A stretch of DNA of 12,598 bases. Origin: IMCC26077 sp964561165 (GTDB lineage Bacteria > Actinomycetota > Actinomycetes > Nanopelagicales > Nanopelagicaceae). Below the pieces are notes generated by a model. That model saw only the letters and a list, made by a program, of their open reading frames with translations, ran no database searches and had not been told where the DNA came from. The stretch spans positions 1 through 12,598 of the forward strand of contig CAZLOJ010000033.1 in assembly GCA_964561165.1 (NCBI GenBank), written 5' to 3'. A program made the translations under genes and the position numbers. Below, one piece after another: positions 1-6,199 of the stretch (within the stretch, counting starts at the first letter, position 1; each line of letters starts with the position of its first letter).

Positions 1-413
1 GGACCTGCTGGTCCAGTTTCTCCTTGAATCCCCTGCAAGCCTTGCGCTCCCGTTGCACCTGCAGCGCCTGTTGCGCCTTGCAATCCTTGCAAGCCGCGCG
101 GACCAATTTCACCCTGCGCACCAGCAGCTCCCGCTAACCCAGTTGCACCTGTCGCGCCGGCAGGACCTGCCACGCCTGCGACACCGGCGCTTCCTTGAGC
201 ACCTGCAGGACCTGCGGGACCCGCAGGACCAGTTGGTCCAATGGGACCGGCAGGACCAACTGGTCCTACATCGCCTGCACCACCTGTTGAAATTCCCGCG
301 GGGCCTCGATCGCCATCTCTTCCATTTGATCCATCTCGTCCATCTTTTCCATTGGCGCCATCTTTTCCATTTGCACCAGCTTTACCAATCGCACCCGCAA
401 CTCCAGCTGAGCC
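1..413 (-). repeat. Collagen-type triplet-coding repeat tract
   Basis: This tract of 9-base units of the form GGN-NNN-NNN encodes Gly-X-Y triplets. There are 14 triplets at 413-288, a single interrupting Thr codon at 285-287, then about 31 triplets from 284 to the edge. The outer block is charged (Lys-Asp, Arg-Asp) and the inner block is Pro/Ala/Gln-rich, so the two halves may have expanded separately. Such tracts are prone to length variation. Confidence 0.85.
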
Positions 414-719
414 AACCAAACTTTTTGGGAGCGGCCATGCATTCTTACTTTTTGGTCCGTAAATATTCATCGAAACGGTATCGATGTAAAAATCTCCATT
501 TGTGCCAAGAGTAGAACTCGGCGCACCAATTCCATTTCGTAACGTGTTAACAACAACTGAAGAGGTAGTCCGTCCAGCTCTCTTAATGGCAACTTTCTTC
601 ACGGATTTAACTTTTGCTTGGCTCGGTTGCGCGCCAATGATGGGTTGAGCGATGAGAACTAGAGAGATTGCCACTACAGCAGATGAAATTACGGGACGAT
701 GCGTTGCGACAGCGCTCAC
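1..719 (-). CDS. Secreted collagen-like (Gly-X-Y) repeat protein, 3' end outside window
   Basis: Reading the minus strand from GTG at 719 gives 239 codons, open to the window edge. Residues about 12-30 are a hydrophobic signal peptide (possible cleavage after IGA, residue 30). A basic linker follows, then at about 62-100 the segment NGIGAPSSTLGTNGDFYIDT continuing to IYGPKSKNAW, a module seen before collagen repeats in many bacterial surface proteins. Gly-X-Y triplets start at residue 103. Block 1 (103-144) is charged, with GKD, GRD and GSN triplets. One extra Thr (145) breaks the phase. Block 2 (146 to the edge) is rich in GPA, GPT, GAT and LQG. It is probably exported and may form a trimeric surface fibre (inference). 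A GGAGG site five bases upstream supports GTG over an ATG further upstream (864) that opens a different frame. The gene diverges from the secreted protein at 1017. The C-terminus, and so any anchor, is not visible. Confidence 0.88.
   Translation of the reverse strand, partial: MSAVATHRPVISSAVVAISLVLIAQPIIGAQPSQAKVKSVKKVAIKRAGRTTSSVVVNTLRNGIGAPSSTLGTNGDFYIDTVSMNIYGPKSKNAWPLPKSLVGSAGVAGAIGKAGANGKDGANGKDGRDGSNGRDGDRGPAGISTGGAGDVGPVGPAGPIGPTGPAGPAGPAGAQGSAGVAGVAGPAGATGATGLAGAAGAQGEIGPRGLQGLQGATGAAGATGAQGLQGIQGETGPAG
225..267. repeat. Perfect 15-bp inverted repeat inside the collagen tract
   Basis: AGGACCAGTTGGTCC at 225-239 is the exact reverse complement of GGACCAACTGGTCCT at 253-267, with a 13-base spacer. 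It falls on codons for Gly-Pro-Val-Gly-Pro and Gly-Pro-Thr-Gly-Pro. GGN-CCN codon pairs are naturally self-complementary, so it may be a by-product of the protein repeat. In the mRNA it could fold into a strong hairpin. Confidence 0.7.
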
Positions 720-724
720 GATTG

Positions 725-729
725 CCTCC
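725..729 (-). promoter_or_regulatory. Ribosome binding site of the collagen-like gene
   Basis: GGAGG on the minus strand lies five bases before GTG at 719. It decides the start of the collagen-like protein, which has no ATG near its signal peptide. Confidence 0.75.
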
Positions 730-813
730 AACGCTGAGGCGAATGGGGAAGTCCCAGCCGTGAAACTGAGAAGCACCTGAGCGCGACACCAAGTCAAGAA
801 CGATTACTTTCTG

Positions 814-843
814 TTGACAACCGTCAGAAACCGCCTGAAATAT
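814..843 (+). promoter_or_regulatory. Candidate sigma-70-type promoter for the gene at 1017
   Basis: TTGACA (814-819) is followed after 18 bases by AAATAT (838-843), which keeps the important A at position 2 and T at position 6 of a -10 box. If real, transcription starts near 850 and leaves a leader of roughly 165 bases that contains the hairpins at 933-990. The -10 is weak and the assignment is tentative. Confidence 0.3.
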
Positions 844-932
844 GGACTTTTGCCCCAAGCCCACCGAAAATCTCGTGAAAATTCCAGCCTAGACCGGCCA
901 ATTTATTCACAAACGGCTCTAAGAGTTCCCAA

Positions 933-990
933 CTACTCTCCACAGAGAGGTAGAGCAATCTTCGAGGTATCCGCAGGGTGCGAGGCCCTG
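933..990 (+). promoter_or_regulatory. Hairpin-rich 5' leader element, unassigned
   Basis: The first hairpin (933-953) has arms CTACTCTC and GAGAGGTAG, eight base pairs with one bulged G and a CACA loop. The second (974-990) has arms CAGGG and CCCTG with a seven-base loop TGCGAGG. About 20 bases separate them, and the ribosome site follows 12 bases later. The spacing would suit a cis-acting leader or a stability element for the 1017 mRNA. I compared it from memory with c-di-AMP, c-di-GMP and related riboswitch cores and saw no match. Confidence 0.4.
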
Positions 991-1016
991 TGAACGATGA
1001 ATAGAAGGAGTACTAG

Positions 1017-1724
1017 ATGAAAAAGAGCATCAAGCTCGCCGCAGTTACAGCGGTGGCAGCTCTCACACTCGGGTCAGCTTCAGCGGCAATCGCTGATGAT
1101 CGAGGACGCGGGATGGGTCCGGGCGGTCCAAAGGGTGGAATGCACAAAGGCGGAATGCACATGGATGGTCCACGAGATGGTGGCGCCGGCGTCGCCGCAG
1201 TTCTTGCAGAGCTCGTGAAAGCCGGCACCATCACGCAAGCACAATCTGATGCAATTTCGAAGGCGCTTGTAAATGCTCCCGCTGCAGCAAAAGCTGCCGC
1301 AGAAGCACAGAAAGCCGCTCATGAGAAACTCATCGCAGACACAGTTGGACTTGCATGGGCAGATATCGAAACCCGTCTCAAAGCTGGAGAGACACTTGCA
1401 GCAATTGCAGGCGCAAAGAAAGATGCTTTGATCGCAGCTCTCGTCAAAGAGGCAACCGATCGCATCACTGCTGATGTTGCTGCAGGACGCCTCACTGAAG
1501 CGCAGGCAACTCAGCTCAAGACTGGTTTGACCGAGCGAATCACCGCTGATGTATCCAGCGTGCACAAAGCACCGGGTGCAAAAGGCAAGGGAATCAAGGG
1601 TGGGCTAACCAAACCAGCTCCCGCTCCTTCCGCTTCTGCAACCACTGGTGCCACTAACGCGAAGAGCAAAGGCAAAGTCGTTGTGAAGCAGGTAAAGACC
1701 GTCACAACCAAGAAGGCTGCATAA
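1017..1724 (+). CDS. Secreted Ala-rich protein with Met/His/Gly-rich N-terminus and basic tail
   Basis: The 235-residue product has a clear Sec signal peptide (residues 1-26, KK then a hydrophobic run, cleavage near SASA or AIA before DD). The start is fixed by AGAAGGAG six bases upstream. Mature residues about 29-57 form a low-complexity segment rich in Gly, Met, His and Asp (GGMHKGGMHMDG), which could bind metal (inference). Residues about 60-180 look all-helical with two copies of a 'G-[TR]-[IL]-T-[QE]-A-Q' motif (LVKAGTITQAQ and VAAGRLTEAQ) and a 'LKAGETLAAIA' segment. That pattern is common in secreted proteins of Actinobacteria and Firmicutes, some assigned to DUF2680-like or SHOCT-like families. 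Residues 185-235 are a Lys/Ala/Pro/Thr-rich basic tail that might contact acidic cell-wall polymers. I do not know its function. The gene is monocistronic, closed by a strong terminator, and shares its upstream region with the collagen-like gene. Confidence 0.85.
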   Translation: MKKSIKLAAVTAVAALTLGSASAAIADDRGRGMGPGGPKGGMHKGGMHMDGPRDGGAGVAAVLAELVKAGTITQAQSDAISKALVNAPAAAKAAAEAQKAAHEKLIADTVGLAWADIETRLKAGETLAAIAGAKKDALIAALVKEATDRITADVAAGRLTEAQATQLKTGLTERITADVSSVHKAPGAKGKGIKGGLTKPAPAPSASATTGATNAKSKGKVVVKQVKTVTTKKAA

Positions 1725-1741
1725 GTAATAACCCCCTAAAG

Positions 1742-1788
1742 AGAAGAGGCGCGCGTGGAGTAGAAATCCACCGCGCCTCTTCTTTTTT
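1742..1788 (+). terminator. Strong Rho-independent terminator
   Basis: The arm AGAAGAGGCGCG (1742-1753) pairs fully with CGCGCCTCTTCT (1772-1783). After one bulged C, GTGGA pairs with TCCAC, closing a seven-base loop, and a run of six T ends at 1788. That is 17 base pairs with one bulge. It is the only intrinsic terminator I could recognise in the window. It lies just after the secreted-protein gene and just before rpiB. Confidence 0.93.
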
Positions 1789-1804
1789 CTGAGAGTATCC
1801 CCCC

Positions 1805-2269
1805 ATGAAAATCCATATTGCCAGCGACCATGCAGGCTTTGCTTATAAAACCTTGATCATCAGTCACCTTCACCTCAACGGCCACGAGGTCGTCGACCAC
1901 GGCCCATTCGAATACGAAGCGCTCGATGATTACCCAGTCTTCTGCCTACGCGCCGCCGAAGCAGTATCGGCAGAACCTGGCGCACTCGGCATCGTTCTTG
2001 GTGGCTCCGGAAACGGCGAACAGATTTCAGCTAATAAAGTTGCAGGTATTCGCGCGGCGCTCGCATGGAAACCCGAAATCGCGCAACTAGCTCGCCAACA
2101 TAACAATGCAAATGTCCTCTCAATCGGCGAGCGCATGCATAGCGAAAAAGAGGCCCTTGCGATTGTTGACGCATTCCTCGCAACTGATTACTCCGGCGAA
2201 GATCGACATACGCGTCGGATTGACATGATTAGCGAATACGAAGAGAGCAAGAAACTTCCGCCACTCTAA
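1805..2269 (+). CDS. rpiB: Ribose-5-phosphate isomerase B (RpiB/LacAB family)
   Basis: This cytosolic enzyme interconverts ribose 5-phosphate and ribulose 5-phosphate in the pentose phosphate pathway. The 154 residues span the whole family. Asp8-His9 follow the first strand (IASDHAG). GGSGNGEQ at 66-73 places Glu72 as the likely proton-transfer base, as in the mycobacterial enzyme, in place of the Cys of E. coli RpiB. His99 in RQHNNAN and Arg110 in GERMH match the phosphate and ring-opening region. The start ATG lies 16 bases after the T-run of a strong terminator and has no good ribosome site, only GAGAG about nine bases before it. Transcription may therefore be leaderless or depend on read-through. 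The stop is three bases from the stop of trmB on the other strand. Some family members prefer allose 6-phosphate, but the Glu form argues for the ribose enzyme. Confidence 0.93.
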   Translation: MKIHIASDHAGFAYKTLIISHLHLNGHEVVDHGPFEYEALDDYPVFCLRAAEAVSAEPGALGIVLGGSGNGEQISANKVAGIRAALAWKPEIAQLARQHNNANVLSIGERMHSEKEALAIVDAFLATDYSGEDRHTRRIDMISEYEESKKLPPL

Positions 2270-2272
2270 TTC

Positions 2273-2968
2273 TCAACTCTTGTAGTAGAAAAAATCCGTA
2301 ACCTCATGCTCTTTCGTTAAGCCCTGTTCTTCAAAACGTGTCAGTGGTCGATGAGCAGGGCGGGAAACTTTGCCACCAGTAAATTCCGCAACATTCGCAA
2401 ACTCAGATTCAATCCAATCGGCGTAGGGCGCCCAATCAGTGGCGACATGTAGCAACCCCTTCGGTATCAATTTTGTAGCGAGTAAGGGAATGAACTCCCC
2501 CTGCAGTAAACGCCGCTTATGGTGGCGCAACTTCTGCCAAGGGTCAGGAAAATATATTCGAATTTCATCAAAGCTTTCGTCAGCAAAGCCTCGCTCGAGA
2601 AACTCCTTCACATCCGCATGCACGATACGAACATTTTCAAGCCCTGATTTCTCGATCCGCCATAACAAGGAACCGACTCCGGGTTTATGTACTTCGATGG
2701 CGATGATTGCAGTATCAGGATCGGCTTGTGCCATCGCTGCCGTCGCCTCTCCCATTCCACTTCCAATCTCTAACACTCGTCGCTTCGCTTGAGGAAAGAT
2801 TGTGCGCACATCTATGGACGCGTCAGTAGTCGAACGGGCGAGAATGAATCGCTCACCCAAGCGCTCGATGGCCCCCTCTTGGGCAGGGGTGATCCGGGCG
2901 CCACGAAGCTTGTACGTCCGAATGGAATTAGGGTGCTCTGACTTATTGGTGTCATTGGTGCGTTCCAC
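2273..2968 (-). CDS. trmB: tRNA (guanine-N7-)-methyltransferase TrmB
   Basis: The product transfers methyl from S-adenosylmethionine to N7 of guanine 46 in the variable loop of tRNAs. Its 231 residues show a Rossmann-fold SAM site (LEIGSGMGE, about 66-74), an acidic strand-2 end (AIEVHKPG, about 90-97), the family signature IYFPDPW (138-144) followed by K-x-RHHKRR (146-153), and the C-terminal TRFEEQGL region near substrate binding. Residues 1-15 are hydrophilic and poorly conserved. The start is GTG at 2968: an in-frame TAA lies 15 bases upstream and there is no other start codon before the conserved core. No Shine-Dalgarno sequence precedes it, so initiation may be leaderless. The gene diverges from pepN across 85 bases and converges on rpiB with a 3-base gap. 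Confidence 0.94.
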   Translation of the reverse strand: MERTNDTNKSEHPNSIRTYKLRGARITPAQEGAIERLGERFILARSTTDASIDVRTIFPQAKRRVLEIGSGMGEATAAMAQADPDTAIIAIEVHKPGVGSLLWRIEKSGLENVRIVHADVKEFLERGFADESFDEIRIYFPDPWQKLRHHKRRLLQGEFIPLLATKLIPKGLLHVATDWAPYADWIESEFANVAEFTGGKVSRPAHRPLTRFEEQGLTKEHEVTDFFYYKS

Positions 2969-3039
2969 AAGGTAAGGGTGCCATTAATGGGACAGATTCA
3001 ACGCACTGATGGTTGGATAGAGCCCTCTTTTAATCTCTC

Positions 3040-3046
3040 AAAGGAG
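3040..3046 (+). promoter_or_regulatory. Ribosome binding site of pepN
   Basis: AAAGGAG ends seven bases before GTG 3054 and fixes the GTG start of the aminopeptidase. No convincing -35/-10 pair was seen in the 85 bases between trmB and pepN. Confidence 0.75.
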
Positions 3047-3053
3047 CCACCCC

Positions 3054-5600
3054 GTGCCTGGAGTCAATCTCACTCACGAAGAAGCGCTTGCTCGTTCTGC
3101 ACATTTAAGCGTCGATAGCTACCACGTCGATCTCGACCTCACCACAGGCGCAGAAACTTTCCGCGCGAGGACCACGGTGAAGTTTCGCAGTAGCAAACCA
3201 GGGTCAAGCACCTTCATCGATGCCGTGGGAAAGACCATGCACAGCGCAACCCTTAACGGTGTTGCTCTCGAACCTTCAGCTTTCGATGGCGAGAGCATCC
3301 ACCTTTCAAATCTTGCTGCCGAAAATACCCTTGTCGTCGACCTTGAGGGGGTTTACTCCGTAACGGGAGAAGGGCTCCATCGCTTTGTTGATCCTTCTGA
3401 TTCAGAGGTTTATCTCTATACACAATTCGAAGTCGCTGATGCGCGTCGAATGTATGCATGCTTCGACCAACCTGACCTCAAGGCAACTTTCACACTGAGC
3501 GCCATTACACCACAGCACTGGGAAGTCATTTCCAACAATCCTGTTGCAGAGAGTATAGATCTCGCCGATAACAAGAAGAGTGTCTTCTTCACCACCACTC
3601 CTGTCATGTCAACCTACATCACCGCGCTTGTTGCCGGTCCATATCACAAGGAATTTGATGTCTATAAAGGTGAGAAGGAAGTACCGCTGGGTATTTACTG
3701 CCGTAAATCACTGGCTAAGCACCTCGACGCCAGCGAAATCTTCCTCATCACCAAACAAGGGTTCGAATATTTCGAGCGAGAGTTTGGTCTTGCCTATCCG
3801 TTTGAAAAATACGATCAACTCGCTGTCGCTGAGTTCAATGCTGGAGCGATGGAAAACGCTGGGTGTGTCACCTTCGCTGAGGATTACTTCGTCTTTAGAA
3901 GCAAAGTGACTGATAAGAATTACAACTGGCGCGCGAATGTCATTCTCCACGAGATGGCACACATGTGGTTTGGCGATCTTGTCACAATGTCGTGGTGGGA
4001 TGACCTCTGGCTCAACGAATCATTTGCCGAGTGGGCTTCGTATACCGCCCTCGCTGATGCGACTAAATTCAAGAATTCGTGGACCACATTCAACGCGGAA
4101 CGAAAAAACTGGGCGTATCGCCAGGATCAGCTTTCTTCTACACACCCAATTGTCGTGGATATGCACGACCTCGAAGCGGTGCGCACTAACTTTGATGGAA
4201 TTACATATGCAAAGGGCGCATCCGTCCTGCAACAGTTGGTAGCTCACGTTGGCAAGGCAAATTTCGTCGCAGCGCTCAAGAAATATTTCGCAAAGCATGC
4301 ATGGAAGAACACCACGTTAAACGACCTACTCGTCGAGCTCGAGGCAACCAGTGGTCGCGATCTCAAACCATGGGTTGCTACCTGGCTCTGCACCGCTGGC
4401 GTCAACACCCTTCGCCCTGAAGTTTCTGTGAGTGATGGCAAATATTCTTCTGTTGTCGTCAAACAAGAACCACCAAAGATGCCTGTTGGCTCAAGTGAAC
4501 TTCGCCCACACAGAATGTCAGTTGGTATTTATGACCTCGTGGACGAGAAACTCGTGCGACGAATTAGCCACGAACTCGATGTGATTGGCGCAGCAACAAC
4601 TGTTGATGCGTTCAAGGGAGAAAAGGAGGGAGATCTCATTCTGATCAATGATGGCGATCTCTCTTACGGAAAGCTTCGCTTCGACAGCAAGTCGGTCAAA
4701 ACGCTCATCCAAAAACTCTCTGGTGTTGAAGATCCGCTCACTCGAGCGCTCTGTTGGTCTGCCACATGGGACATGCTCCGCGATGGCGAACTCAGCGCAA
4801 GTGAGTATGTGCCGATGGCCGTGACTGGTCTCTCGACGGAAAAAGATGTATCAGTGGTTTCTATGACGCTCATGCAATTGGGAACCGCGGTCGAGCTTTA
4901 TGCCTGCGATGAAAATCGCGACAAGGTCCGCGAGCAAGTTGCAAACGGCGCGGAAATTCTTCTTGAACAAGCAAAAGAAGGAAGCGATATGCAATTGCAG
5001 TATGCGCGCTCCTTCGCCTCGTTTGCCTTCTCCGATCGACAACACTCGCGTATCAAAGACATGCTCGATGGCAGACTCCCCGGCCTAGTTGTTGATGCTG
5101 ATCTTCGTTGGCATTTCATCAATTGCCTTGCTGAACGAGGCAAAGTTGTTGGCGCAACGATTGACGCAGAGTTAGAACGCGATAACACAGCAAGTGGCCA
5201 TAAATATGCCGCTTCCGCGCGAGCATCGCTACCAACTGCTGAGGCAAAAGAGGCTGCTTGGCAGAACGCACTTGGCGGCGAGCTCTCTAACCACATTCAT
5301 GATGCAACCATTGCAGGATTTAATCGTCCACTACAACGTTCACTGACCAAGGGCTACATCGACAAGTACTTCGACTGCTTGATCACGACGTGGGAGAAAC
5401 TTTCCTATGAATTGGCATCGACCATCGTTACTGGCTTCTTCCCGTCGTACCAAGTGAATGACGAAGTTCTCGCCAAGTGCGAAAAATGGCTCAATGAAAC
5501 CGGCAGCGATGCACCAGCGGCTTTACGTCGTTTTGTTAGTGAGAACCGCGATGCGCTTGCGCGTGCAATCAACGCACAGAAGGTTGATGCTCGCTATTAA
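3054..5600 (+). CDS. pepN: Aminopeptidase N (M1 zinc metallopeptidase)
   Basis: This 848-residue enzyme removes N-terminal amino acids from peptides in the cytosol; no signal peptide is present. The N-terminal beta domain (about 1-190) leads to the thermolysin-like catalytic domain. There GAMEN (264-268) binds the free amino terminus. HEMAH (299-303) with Glu322 after an 18-residue spacer completes the HEXXH-X18-E zinc site, with Glu300 as general base. Tyr385 in GITYAKG matches the transition-state Tyr. The C-terminal half (about 450-848) is the helical ERAP1-like domain of the actinobacterial and eukaryotic branch; the length fits that branch. The start is GTG with a good ribosome site. Its TAA overlaps, on the opposite strand, the stop of the DUF4389 gene by four bases. 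It probably acts with the prolyl oligopeptidase downstream in peptide recycling (inference). Confidence 0.97.
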   Translation: MPGVNLTHEEALARSAHLSVDSYHVDLDLTTGAETFRARTTVKFRSSKPGSSTFIDAVGKTMHSATLNGVALEPSAFDGESIHLSNLAAENTLVVDLEGVYSVTGEGLHRFVDPSDSEVYLYTQFEVADARRMYACFDQPDLKATFTLSAITPQHWEVISNNPVAESIDLADNKKSVFFTTTPVMSTYITALVAGPYHKEFDVYKGEKEVPLGIYCRKSLAKHLDASEIFLITKQGFEYFEREFGLAYPFEKYDQLAVAEFNAGAMENAGCVTFAEDYFVFRSKVTDKNYNWRANVILHEMAHMWFGDLVTMSWWDDLWLNESFAEWASYTALADATKFKNSWTTFNAERKNWAYRQDQLSSTHPIVVDMHDLEAVRTNFDGITYAKGASVLQQLVAHVGKANFVAALKKYFAKHAWKNTTLNDLLVELEATSGRDLKPWVATWLCTAGVNTLRPEVSVSDGKYSSVVVKQEPPKMPVGSSELRPHRMSVGIYDLVDEKLVRRISHELDVIGAATTVDAFKGEKEGDLILINDGDLSYGKLRFDSKSVKTLIQKLSGVEDPLTRALCWSATWDMLRDGELSASEYVPMAVTGLSTEKDVSVVSMTLMQLGTAVELYACDENRDKVREQVANGAEILLEQAKEGSDMQLQYARSFASFAFSDRQHSRIKDMLDGRLPGLVVDADLRWHFINCLAERGKVVGATIDAELERDNTASGHKYAASARASLPTAEAKEAAWQNALGGELSNHIHDATIAGFNRPLQRSLTKGYIDKYFDCLITTWEKLSYELASTIVTGFFPSYQVNDEVLAKCEKWLNETGSDAPAALRRFVSENRDALARAINAQKVDARY

Positions 5601-6193
5601 TCGTTGAGGCTAAAAGATGGGTATTCGTCGGTGACAAGTAAGAATGCGTACCCAAAAACTCGATTCCAAAACCGAGTTGCACCAAAGAGGACTTCGGCAA
5701 CAGCTTGTGGCATCTCTTTGGTGAAGATCACAGCAAACCATCCAACAATGAGCATAATCAATGCGTAAATCGTGTAAAGCAGTCCAACAATATAAAGCGG
5801 AATAGCCAAGAGCCATTTCACAAGTGGGAGTAGGCGATTTAATTTCTTGCCGCCTTCAACGTCAGGAAAAACCACGCGCACCGAACTATTCGGTTCGATT
5901 GATGGATAGTTGTCATTGAGCAAAAGGGCATACGCAGTTATCCGTGTCGACAACTCAAGAACAGCTTGGTTGAAGCGGAGCGCATAACTTGGATACACCC
6001 CACGAAAGACGATTGCCAGAAGCACTGGAAAGACCAACATTCCTAATCCAAAGCTCATCGCTTCGCCCCCGCCAGGGGCAAATGCTGCTGCAAAAATCAG
6101 AACGGGAACGATGAGTACGTAGCGAAAGAGAACGCTGATTTGATCCCGGTTCTCGAGCTTTACTTCGATATAGGTTTCAATTTGGTTGGACAT
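5597..6193 (-). CDS. DUF4389-type integral membrane protein
   Basis: The 198 residues show hydrophobic segments at about 22-40 and 47-64, and a long one at 124-157 that could be two closely spaced helices. The segment RFNQAVLELSTRITAYALLLNDNYPSIE (about 73-100) resembles the C-terminal stretch about 166-195 (ATRFWNRVFGYAFLLVTDEYPSF), suggesting two related halves each ending in 'Y-LL-x-D-x-YPS'. This fits my memory of DUF4389 proteins, whose function is unknown. It is the last gene of a minus-strand unit, beginning six bases after the stop of the 84-residue membrane protein, and its ribosome site would overlap that stop (AGGTAG). Its own stop overlaps the pepN stop on the other strand. Residues 1-20 are charged and likely cytosolic. 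Confidence 0.75.
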   Translation of the reverse strand: MSNQIETYIEVKLENRDQISVLFRYVLIVPVLIFAAAFAPGGGEAMSFGLGMLVFPVLLAIVFRGVYPSYALRFNQAVLELSTRITAYALLLNDNYPSIEPNSSVRVVFPDVEGGKKLNRLLPLVKWLLAIPLYIVGLLYTIYALIMLIVGWFAVIFTKEMPQAVAEVLFGATRFWNRVFGYAFLLVTDEYPSFSLND

Positions 6194-6199
6194 TTGTCA

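Larger units (their letters stand above)
720..1016. other. Divergent intergenic region of two secreted-protein genes
   Basis: No gene is supported in these 297 bases. They should hold the promoters of both flanking genes. On the plus side I see a perfect -35-like TTGACA at 814-819, two hairpins at 933-953 and 974-990, and a strong ribosome site (AGAAGGAG, 1003-1010) six bases before ATG 1017. On the minus side only the GGAGG site at 725-729 is clear; no convincing -35/-10 pair was found for the collagen-like gene. Confidence 0.6.

Noticed and set aside
1..413. CRISPR-like regular repeats
   Set aside because: The period is 9 bases with degenerate third positions and matches Gly-X-Y coding; there are no constant repeats with unique spacers.
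53..514. Plus-strand open frame of 153 codons, rich in Leu, His and Gln
   Set aside because: It is the antisense of the Gly-X-Y tract. The repetitive composition comes from the collagen codons, and the minus strand has a signal peptide, a known surface module and a ribosome site.
607..864. Minus-strand ATG frame of 85 codons overlapping the collagen-like gene start
   Set aside because: It is out of frame with the collagen protein, has no family resemblance and runs through the divergent control region.
850..1016. c-di-AMP, c-di-GMP or related riboswitch in the leader
   Set aside because: Hairpins are present, but the conserved core sequences I know for these classes are absent. It is kept only as an unassigned structured leader.
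1080..1565. Minus-strand frame of 161 codons, Cys- and Ser-rich
   Set aside because: It is antisense to the secreted protein at 1017. The Cys/Ser richness is what the reverse complement of GCA and GCT codons gives.
4898..5296. Minus-strand frame of 132 codons inside pepN
   Set aside because: It is antisense to the ERAP1-like domain of pepN, with no ribosome site and no recognisable domain.
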